From Zavarzinia sp. (GTDB taxonomy: Bacteria > Pseudomonadota > Alphaproteobacteria > Zavarziniales > Zavarziniaceae): 5,339 nt of DNA. How positions within the stretch are numbered: the first letter of the stretch is position 1; the number at the start of each line of letters is the position of its first letter. A program made the position numbers and the translations under genes. Positions 1 to 5,339 of the stretch are shown here, in pieces. The DNA is taken from contig JAQVKV010000231.1 of the NCBI GenBank assembly GCA_028694545.1, positions 1-5,339 on the forward strand, given 5' to 3'. The notes under the pieces are model-generated. The model worked only from the letters and a program-made list of their open reading frames with translations, had not been told where the DNA came from and did no database searches.

Positions 1-1
1 C

Positions 2-865
2 GTCGCTTTGTTTCCGCTGATCCGGGACCAGCTCGTCACCCTCGGCCAGGCATTGCCGGATCTGATCGACCGCACCCAGAGCGCCGCCGGCAAATTGTTC
101 GAGGGCGTGATGTCGGAATTGAGCAGCGGGCAGCGCCACGCGCTCTCGACCGGGATCGACGAGGTTGGGCGCAGCGCCGTCAACATTGTCGGCGATCTCG
201 TCTCGCGCCTGTGGTCCGGCGGGCTCGTCGTCGTTGACTTCATCTCGATCATGCTGATCACGCCGGTCGTCGTCTTCTACCTGCTGCGCGACTGGGAGAA
301 GGTCATCGCCGCGATCGACGGCTGGCTGCCGCGCGACCATGTCGTGACCATCCGCGAACAGGCGCGGGCGGTGGACAAGGCGCTGGCGGGTTTCGTGCGC
401 GGGCAGATCCTGGTCTGTGCCATTTCGGGCTCGCTCTATGCCCTCGGCTGGACCGTGGCCGGGCTCAACTTCGGCCTGATCATCGGCCTGATCGCCGGTT
501 TCCTCGCCTTCATTCCCTATGTCGGCGGGCTGGTCGGGCTGACCCTGGCGATCACTGTCGGGGCGGGGGAATACGGGCTGGACTGGCCGCGACTGGGCGC
601 CATTCTCGCCGTCTATCTGGTGGTGCAGGGACTGGAGGGGACTTTCATCCAGCCCTGGCTGGTCGGGCGCAGCGTCGGCCTGCACGATCTCTGGATCATC
701 TTCGCCCTGCTGGCCGGGGGGGCCCTGTTCGGTTTCCTGGGCGTGCTGCTCGCGGTGCCGGCGGCGGCGGCAATCGGGGTTCTTGTCCGCTTCGGGTTGC
801 GGCGCTACCTCGACAGCGGTTTCTACAAGGGCGCGGCCGGTGCCGGGGGCGACGATGGCGCCTGA
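2..865 (+). CDS. AI-2E/PerM family transporter, 5'-truncated by window edge
   Basis: This is an inner-membrane protein of the AI-2E transporter (PerM/TqsA) family. The substrate cannot be told from sequence; known members export small molecules or act in Na+/H+ antiport. The frame is open from nt 2, and the TTG at nt 8 is probably internal. About 287 residues are visible against a usual 340-380, so the N-terminal membrane helices are missing. Counting from nt 8, a soluble helical stretch (about 1-65) precedes a hydrophobic segment (about 71-92) ending in FYLLRDWEKV, a typical family signature. Further segments lie at about 133-152, 155-183, 196-208 and 228-262. The family motif FIPYVGGLVG is at 169-178 and a VVQGLEGTFIQPWLVG block at 205-220. 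The tail is Gly/Ala/Asp-rich. The stop TGA (863-865) lies inside hdaA, suggesting coupled translation. A run of seven G (716-722) leaves the frame intact. The family call is secure; the function is not. Confidence 0.9.
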   Translation, partial: VALFPLIRDQLVTLGQALPDLIDRTQSAAGKLFEGVMSELSSGQRHALSTGIDEVGRSAVNIVGDLVSRLWSGGLVVVDFISIMLITPVVVFYLLRDWEKVIAAIDGWLPRDHVVTIREQARAVDKALAGFVRGQILVCAISGSLYALGWTVAGLNFGLIIGLIAGFLAFIPYVGGLVGLTLAITVGAGEYGLDWPRLGAILAVYLVVQGLEGTFIQPWLVGRSVGLHDLWIIFALLAGGALFGFLGVLLAVPAAAAIGVLVRFGLRRYLDSGFYKGAAGAGGDDGA

Positions 866-1568
866 GCCGGCCACTCCAGTCCAGATCCCGCTGGATCTGC
901 CGTTCCGCACGGCGCTTGGCCGGGCGGACCTGATCGTGCACGCCGGCAACGAGACGGCGGTGCAATGGCTTGCCCGCTGGCCGGACTGGCCGGGCCGTGT
1001 GCTCGCACTCGCCGGACCCGCGGCCTCGGGCAAGAGCCACCTCGCCAACGTATGGGCGACGGACGCGGGCGCGCTGCGCCTTGACGCGGGCGCGCTCACG
1101 GTCAACGCGGTGCCCGATTTCGCCGGGCGACCCGTGCTGATCGAGGCGGCCGACGGCATCGTCGACGAAGTGGCACTGTTCCACCTGATTAACCTGACTC
1201 GGGAGCAGGAGGGCTTCCTGCTGCTGACGGCCCGTGCCGCCCCCGCGCGCTGGCCCGTGGCGCTGCCTGACCTGCGTTCGCGCCTTGGCGCCGTGCCTGT
1301 CGCAAGGCTCGGGCTGCCGGACGAGGCGACGCTGTCGGCCCTGATCGCCAAGCTTCTGGCCGACCGCCAGCTGACCCTCGACGCGCGGCTGCTGGACTGG
1401 GTTGTGACGCGCATCGACCGGACGCCGGCGGCGGCGGCGGCGCTGGTCTCGGCGCTCGACCGGGAATCCTTGCGTGTCGGCGGCAAGCTGAACACGGCGC
1501 TGGTACGCCGGGTGGTTTCCGCCTTTTCCGGGAACGAAGGCGGCGGAGACGATGGGGCGGCGCCATAA
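855..1568 (+). CDS. hdaA: HdaA, DnaA-related regulatory inactivation ATPase
   Basis: This 237-residue AAA+ protein resembles the DnaA ATPase core without the DNA-binding domain IV. Hda proteins bind the replicative sliding clamp and stimulate hydrolysis of DnaA-bound ATP, preventing re-initiation. Residues 10-15 (QIPLDL) match the N-terminal clamp-binding motif of Hda. Walker A is GPAASGKS (54-61, K60). The Walker B position reads VLIEAAD (94-100), with E97 present but A98 where a second acidic or polar residue is usual. Sensor 1 is near T125-R127. The box VII region (LPDLRSRLG, 138-145) supplies the likely arginine finger, R143. Sensor 2 is near R203. The ATG at 855 is chosen because it overlaps the upstream stop by 11 nt, puts the clamp motif at the usual N-terminal place and follows a G-rich stretch (845-849). 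An upstream in-frame TTG at 783 would add 24 residues read from transporter coding sequence. A DnaA paralogue of other function is less likely, because length and clamp motif fit HdaA. Confidence 0.9.
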   Translation: MAPEPATPVQIPLDLPFRTALGRADLIVHAGNETAVQWLARWPDWPGRVLALAGPAASGKSHLANVWATDAGALRLDAGALTVNAVPDFAGRPVLIEAADGIVDEVALFHLINLTREQEGFLLLTARAAPARWPVALPDLRSRLGAVPVARLGLPDEATLSALIAKLLADRQLTLDARLLDWVVTRIDRTPAAAAALVSALDRESLRVGGKLNTALVRRVVSAFSGNEGGGDDGAAP

Positions 1569-1570
1569 GC

Positions 1571-1588
1571 CTGTCATCTTGCTAAGGT
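1571..1588 (+). promoter_or_regulatory. Candidate Pho box (PhoB site) upstream of ppk
   Basis: The first seven bases, CTGTCAT (1571-1577), are identical to the consensus PhoB half-site. A 4-nt spacer and a second, degenerate half (CTAAGGT, 1582-1588, 3 of 7 matching) give the 7+4+7 geometry of a Pho box. A weak -10-like hexamer, CGTATT (1600-1605), starts 11 nt after the box, which is about the spacing at PhoB-activated promoters. There is no strong sigma-70 -35/-10 pair here. The best alternative is TTGCTA (1579-1584) with TATTGC (1602-1607), 17 nt apart. Phosphate control of ppk is known in several bacteria, but its operation here is inference, and the weak second half-site keeps confidence low. 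Confidence 0.35.
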
Positions 1589-1616
1589 AGTTTCCGCATC
1601 GTATTGCCAAGAATCC

Positions 1617-1622
1617 GAGGAG
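1617..1622 (+). promoter_or_regulatory. Ribosome binding site for ppk
   Basis: GAGGAG sits 7 nt before the GTG at 1630, a close match to the anti-Shine-Dalgarno sequence at good spacing. It decides the non-ATG start of ppk. The same frame is closed by TAG at 1588-1590, and no ATG, GTG or TTG lies between that stop and 1630. Confidence 0.8.
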
Positions 1623-1629
1623 CAGGGCC

Positions 1630-3819
1630 GTGACCGACAATGTATCGACGAGGGTGGTTGACGCTGGCGGCGCCCATAGCGATGACACCGGCCCGACCGC
1701 CGCGCCGCCGGTCGCGCTGACGAGTCCCGATCGCTTCATCAACCGCGAACTGTCCTGGCTGGCCTTCAACAACCGCGTGCTCGAGGAAGCCTGGAACGTG
1801 AAGCATCCGCTGCTCGAGCGGTTGCGCTTCCTGTCGATCTCGGCCAACAACCTCGACGAATTCTACATGGTGCGCGTCGCCGGCCTGCGCGGGCAGGTGA
1901 GGGCGGGGATCGAGAGCCTGTCCTACGACGGTCTGACCCCGGCGCAGCAGCTCCACGAAATCAACCTCATGGCCGGCAAGCTGATGGCGGACCAGCAGCG
2001 CTGCTGGATCGACCTCAATCACGAGATGCGCGCCGCCGGCATCTATGTCCTGGCGCCCGACGAACTGACGGCGGCCGAGACCGAATGGCTGTCGCAGCGC
2101 TTCCTCGATTATATTTTCCCGCTGCTGACGCCGCTCGCCGTCGATCCGGAGCATCCGTTCCCCTTCCTGCCCAACCTCGGCTTCGCCATCGTGCTGCAGC
2201 TGAAGCGCAAGGCGGACGGGCAGGTGATGCGTGCCCTGTTGCCGCTGCCCAGCCAGATCGAGCGCTTCATCCGCCTGCCGGGCGATCACATCCGCTTCAT
2301 CAGCCTCGAGAATACGGTCGGCCTGTTCTTCGACCGCCTGTTTCCGAACTACGAACTGGTGGCCAAGGGCCAGTTCCGCATCATCCGTGACAGCGACATG
2401 GAAATCGAGGAAGAGGCGGAAGACCTCGTCCTCGTGTTCGAGACGGCGCTGAAGCGCCGACGCAAGGGCGTCGTCATCCGCCTGAAGATCGACAGCTCCA
2501 TGCCCGAGGACCTGCGCCGCTTCGTGATCGAGGAGATGGAGGCGACGACGGGCGACGTCGTGATCGTCGACGGCATCCTCGGCCTCGCGGACACCAAGCA
2601 GCTCATCACCGACGACCGGCCGGACCTGAAGTTCACTCCCTACAACGCCCGATTTCCCGAACGCATCCGCGACTTCGGCGGCGATTGTCTGGCCGCCATC
2701 CGTTCCAAGGATATCGTCGTCCACCACCCCTACGAATCCTTCGACGTGGTGGTCCAGTTTCTTCGTCAGGCTGCGCAGGACCCTGCGGTCGTCGCCATAA
2801 AGCAGACCCTGTACCGCACCTCGAACGACAGCCCGATCGTGAAGGCGCTGATCGAGGCGGCGGAGGCGGGCAAGGTCGTTACCGCGCTGGTCGAACTGAA
2901 GGCCCGGTTCGATGAAGCCGCCAACATCAAGTGGGCGCGCGACCTGGAGCGCGCGGGCGTTCAGGTGGTCTACGGCTTCCTCGAACTGAAGACCCACGCC
3001 AAGATCAGCCTCGTCGTCCGCCGCGAGGCGGGTGGCCATCTGGTCACCTATACCCACTTCGGCACGGGCAACTACCATCCGATCACCGCCCGCATCTATA
3101 CCGACCTGTCCTATTTCACGGCCGATCCGGTGCTGGGGCGTGATGCCGCCTATCTCTTCAATTTCCTGACCGGCTACGCCCGGCCGGAACACCTGGTGAA
3201 GCTGGCCGCTTCGCCGGATACGTTGCGCCCGACCCTGCTGCGCCTGATCGACGAGGAAATCGCGCACGCCAAGGCCGGCCGGCCGGCGGAAATCTGGGCC
3301 AAGATGAACAGCGTGGTCGATCCCACCATCATCGACGCGCTCTATCGCGCCTCCCAGGCGGGGGTGGAGATCGATCTCGTCGTTCGCGGCATCTGCTGCC
3401 TGCGCCCCGGCGTGCCGGGCCTGTCCGAGAATATCCGGGTCAAGTCGATCGTCGGACGCTTTCTCGAGCATTCGCGCATTGTCTGCTTTGGCTCGGGCCA
3501 CGAGATCCCGTCGTCGCACACCAAGGTCTTCATCTCCTCGGCCGACTGGATGCCCCGCAATCTTGACCGCCGGGTCGAGACGCTGGTGCCGATTCTCAAC
3601 CCGACCGTGCATGCCCAGATCCTCGACCAGATCATGATCGCGAATCTGAAGGACGAGGCGCAATCCTGGGATCTGCAGCCGGATGGTTCCTTCGTGCGCG
3701 ATCACGCGAAAGACGGCGGCTTTTCCGCGCATGAGTACTTCATGACGAATCCGAGCTTGTCGGGTCGCGGCAAGGCGCTTAAGACCGGCCAGGCACCGCG
3801 ACTGGTGCTGGACGAATAG
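1630..3819 (+). CDS. ppk: Polyphosphate kinase 1 (PPK1)
   Basis: PPK1 reversibly transfers the gamma-phosphate of ATP to inorganic polyphosphate through a phosphohistidine intermediate. The protein is full length (729 residues; the family is about 690-740). After a non-conserved leader of about 33 residues, the N domain starts at [14 protein letters not shown] (34-47) and continues through SANNLDEFY (71-79), where N74 aligns with the ATP-contacting Asn45 of the E. coli enzyme. A middle domain spans about 140-340. The two phospholipase-D-like C-terminal domains follow. KQTLYR (391-396) and LKARFDE (423-429) carry R396 and R426, which match the metal/phosphate-contacting arginines. THAK (455-458) holds H456, the expected phosphorylated histidine, and H476 lies in [14 protein letters not shown] (611-616) holds H614, equivalent to the second essential histidine, and [14 protein letters not shown] (628-641) is the closing signature. 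No key residue is missing. It starts 61 nt after hdaA, with GTG and a strong ribosome binding site, and precedes ppx by 12 nt. Confidence 0.97.
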   Translation: MTDNVSTRVVDAGGAHSDDTGPTAAPPVALTSPDRFINRELSWLAFNNRVLEEAWNVKHPLLERLRFLSISANNLDEFYMVRVAGLRGQVRAGIESLSYDGLTPAQQLHEINLMAGKLMADQQRCWIDLNHEMRAAGIYVLAPDELTAAETEWLSQRFLDYIFPLLTPLAVDPEHPFPFLPNLGFAIVLQLKRKADGQVMRALLPLPSQIERFIRLPGDHIRFISLENTVGLFFDRLFPNYELVAKGQFRIIRDSDMEIEEEAEDLVLVFETALKRRRKGVVIRLKIDSSMPEDLRRFVIEEMEATTGDVVIVDGILGLADTKQLITDDRPDLKFTPYNARFPERIRDFGGDCLAAIRSKDIVVHHPYESFDVVVQFLRQAAQDPAVVAIKQTLYRTSNDSPIVKALIEAAEAGKVVTALVELKARFDEAANIKWARDLERAGVQVVYGFLELKTHAKISLVVRREAGGHLVTYTHFGTGNYHPITARIYTDLSYFTADPVLGRDAAYLFNFLTGYARPEHLVKLAASPDTLRPTLLRLIDEEIAHAKAGRPAEIWAKMNSVVDPTIIDALYRASQAGVEIDLVVRGICCLRPGVPGLSENIRVKSIVGRFLEHSRIVCFGSGHEIPSSHTKVFISSADWMPRNLDRRVETLVPILNPTVHAQILDQIMIANLKDEAQSWDLQPDGSFVRDHAKDGGFSAHEYFMTNPSLSGRGKALKTGQAPRLVLDE

Positions 3820-3830
3820 TGCTGGACCAA
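3806..3830 (+). repeat. Imperfect 11-bp direct repeat across the ppk stop codon
   Basis: TGCTGGACGAA (3806-3816) recurs as TGCTGGACCAA (3820-3830) with one mismatch, separated only by the ppk stop TAG. The first copy encodes the last ppk residues and the second fills the 12-nt gap before the ppx ATG. It may be a small tandem duplication that created the spacer, or chance. No regulatory role is evident. Confidence 0.4.
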
Positions 3831-3831
3831 G

Positions 3832-5339
3832 ATGAGTATTGCCGAGGCCTCGACCCCGCGAATTCATGGAAGATACGCCGGACGTACCGGGGTAGTGGAC
3901 ATCGGCTCTAATTCCGTTCGTCTCGTCGTCTATGAAGGCAGCGGCCGCAACCCGGCCGCGATGTTCAACGAGAAGGTGCTGGCTGGTCTCGGCCGGCGCC
4001 TCGGCTCGACCGGCCGTCTGGACGAGGAAGGGTTGAAATCCGCCTATGCCGCGATCGAGCGCTTTACCGCGCTTGCCAGGGTCATGGGGGTCCGCCATCT
4101 CGATATCGTTGCCACCGCCGCCGTTCGCGATGCCGAGGATGGCGCCGATTTCGTCGCCCGTGCGAGCGAGATCGCGGGGCACCAGGTCCGCGTCCTCTCG
4201 GGCCAGGAAGAGGCCTATTTCTCGGCGGAGGGCGTGCTGTCGGCGGTGCCTGACGCCAATGGTCTTGTCGGCGATCTCGGCGGCGGCAGCCTCGAGGTGG
4301 TGCTGGTGGGCGAGGGCCAGGTGGGCAATCAGGCGACGTTGCCGCTCGGCCCCTTGCGCCTTCTGGAGGCGGCACAGGGCGACCGGGCCAAGGCAACCGC
4401 GATCATCGATCAGGCGCTGGCCGGCCTGCCCTGGCTGGACCAGGTGAGGGGACGCAGCTTCTATGCCGTCGGCGGGGCATGGCGGGCGCTGGCCAAGATC
4501 CATATGGCGCAGGTCTCCTATCCCCTGCGCGTGCTGCACCATTACCGCATCATGCGCGGTGACGTGCGCGATCTGTCGCGTGTGATTTCCAACCTTTCGC
4601 GCGAGAGCCTGGAGCGGATTTCCGGCCTCTCGCGCCGGCGCCTCGACACTCTGCCGCTGGCAGCCCTGATCCTCGACCGCGTGCTGAAGGCGACCAAGCC
4701 GAAGGATGTTGTCTTCTCGTCCTACGGCCTGCGTGAAGGCCTGCTCTACAGCCGCCTGCCCAGCCGGGAGCGGGCGCAGGATCCGTTGATCGAGACCGCC
4801 TGCCAGATGGGCGCGCGCATGGGCCGCTTCGCCGAGCACGGCGACGAGATGGCGGACTGGACCAGTGGCCTCTTCGCCGACGAAAGCGAGGCCGAGACGC
4901 GCCTGCGCCTTGCCACCTGCCACCTGTCCGACATCGGCTGGCGCGGTCATCCCGATTACCGCGCCCAGCAAAGCCTGTTCGAGATCCTGCGCGGCCCCTT
5001 CGTCGGGATCGACCATCCGGGCCGGGCGGAAATCGCCCTGGCGATCTATTCCCGTTATGACGGCGACGTCGAGGCCGGTGCCTGCCGTCAGGCCTCCGCC
5101 GTGCTGGACGACCGTCAGGCCCTGCGCGCCCGTGTGCTCGGGGGCGCGCTACGCCTTGGCCACGTGCTGACCGGGGGGACGCCCGGTATCGTCCATGAAT
5201 GTCCGCTGGTGGTCGAGGGGGACGCGCTCGTGCTCCACCTGGCGCCGCGCCATGCGAGCCTCGACGGCGAGGTGGTGCAACGGCGTCTCGCCACCGTCGG
5301 CCGCCTGATGGGCCTGGGGACCCGAGTCGTCGTCGACGG
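3832..5339 (+). CDS. ppx: Exopolyphosphatase (Ppx/GppA family), 3' end beyond window
   Basis: This cytoplasmic ASKHA-fold phosphatase releases orthophosphate from polyphosphate ends; some family members also hydrolyse pppGpp. The window shows 502 codons and no stop, and since the family is about 500-515 residues, only a short C-terminal tail should be missing. The first phosphate-binding loop is VVDIGSNSVRL (21-31). SGQEEAYF (123-130) carries E127, aligned with catalytic Glu121 of E. coli Ppx. The second loop is GDLGGGSLE (147-155). YAVGGAWRAL (211-220) and SSYGLREGLLYSRLP (296-310) are further family blocks. An HD-like helical domain follows, with CHLSDIGWRGHPDYR near 360-375 that looks typical of alphaproteobacterial members. 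The ATG at 3832 is 12 nt after the ppk stop and in the same frame, with only a weak GGA upstream, so translational coupling to ppk is likely. Ppx is preferred over GppA because of the ppk neighbour and the long C-terminal region, but sequence alone does not exclude pppGpp activity. Confidence 0.94.
   Translation, partial: MSIAEASTPRIHGRYAGRTGVVDIGSNSVRLVVYEGSGRNPAAMFNEKVLAGLGRRLGSTGRLDEEGLKSAYAAIERFTALARVMGVRHLDIVATAAVRDAEDGADFVARASEIAGHQVRVLSGQEEAYFSAEGVLSAVPDANGLVGDLGGGSLEVVLVGEGQVGNQATLPLGPLRLLEAAQGDRAKATAIIDQALAGLPWLDQVRGRSFYAVGGAWRALAKIHMAQVSYPLRVLHHYRIMRGDVRDLSRVISNLSRESLERISGLSRRRLDTLPLAALILDRVLKATKPKDVVFSSYGLREGLLYSRLPSRERAQDPLIETACQMGARMGRFAEHGDEMADWTSGLFADESEAETRLRLATCHLSDIGWRGHPDYRAQQSLFEILRGPFVGIDHPGRAEIALAIYSRYDGDVEAGACRQASAVLDDRQALRARVLGGALRLGHVLTGGTPGIVHECPLVVEGDALVLHLAPRHASLDGEVVQRRLATVGRLMGLGTRVVVD

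Noticed and set aside
716..722. A seven-G run in the transporter gene (and six G at 5173-5178 in ppx) as a possible phase-variation tract.
   Set aside because: Both are short, common in GC-rich DNA and leave the frame intact; housekeeping genes of this kind are not usual phase-variation targets.
783..854. A TTG start giving HdaA 24 extra N-terminal residues.
   Set aside because: The extension is read from transporter coding sequence in another frame and would move the clamp-binding motif away from the N-terminus. The ATG at 855 gives the expected length and overlap.
1425..1442. GGC trinucleotide repeat in hdaA (and a similar one at 757-771).
   Set aside because: It encodes an ordinary alanine run (residues 192-196) and is explained by GC-rich alanine codons.
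696..1850. A 384-codon minus-strand frame across the transporter end, hdaA and the start of ppk.
   Set aside because: The product is Arg/Pro/Gly-rich with no recognisable domain and overlaps three well-supported sense genes, which is typical of a high-GC shadow frame.
3273..3286. A GGCC-repeat palindrome that might form a hairpin.
   Set aside because: It lies in the middle of ppk, encodes conserved-frame residues and has no T-run, so neither a terminator nor a site is supported.
1582..5016. A 1144-codon open frame on the minus strand covering ppk and most of ppx.
   Set aside because: Its codons are exact reverse complements of the sense codons of ppk and ppx, which share a frame. It stays open only because those genes avoid TTA, CTA and TCA, as GC-rich genomes do; it ends at CTA at 1582-1584, and an in-frame CTA in ppx (5149-5151) closes it on the other side. 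The translation is low-complexity and unlike any family I recognise, while the sense genes have clear catalytic motifs.
4046..5170. Plus- and minus-strand open frames inside ppx.
   Set aside because: The ppx frame is continuous from 3832 to the window end with all phosphatase motifs. The alternatives are Arg/Ala/Pro-rich shadows.

Overview
The window is GC-rich (roughly two thirds G+C by eye), densely coded and entirely plus-strand. It looks like chromosomal housekeeping DNA from an alphaproteobacterium, possibly a Rhodospirillales-like lineage. The main reasons are the short HdaA-type DnaA-like ATPase with an N-terminal clamp-binding motif, the alphaproteobacterial flavour of the Ppk and Ppx proteins, and the gene order (AI-2E family transporter, hdaA, ppk, ppx). 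I recall that order as common in this class but could not check it. Genus cannot be assigned from the sequence alone.

Layout: (1) nt 2-865 is the 3' part of an AI-2E/PerM-family membrane protein whose start lies outside the window. (2) nt 855-1568 is hdaA, which begins inside the last codons of the transporter gene (11-nt overlap) and is therefore probably translationally coupled to it. (3) nt 1569-1629 is the only real intergenic gap. It holds a good ribosome binding site, a GANTC site and a perfect Pho-box half-site, so it may carry a phosphate-responsive promoter for what follows. (4) nt 1630-3819 is a complete polyphosphate kinase 1 gene (ppk) with a GTG start. (5) nt 3832-5339 is an exopolyphosphatase gene (ppx) that runs off the right edge with almost all of its coding sequence present. 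It has no stop in the window.

How the genes fit together: ppk and ppx form a 12-nt-spaced pair that makes and degrades inorganic polyphosphate, the usual phosphate and energy reserve and stress effector. HdaA promotes hydrolysis of DnaA-bound ATP on the sliding clamp and so limits re-initiation of replication. Its placement just upstream of the polyphosphate genes puts replication control and phosphate metabolism in one probable transcription block. The transporter's substrate is unknown.

I see no tRNA, rRNA, CRISPR array, insertion sequence, attachment site or convincing terminator, and no gene-free stretch over 300 bases. I found no evidence of a new system. The best leads are regulatory: the Pho-box-like sequence and the GANTC site ahead of ppk. 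A very long antisense open frame over ppk-ppx is explained by codon avoidance.
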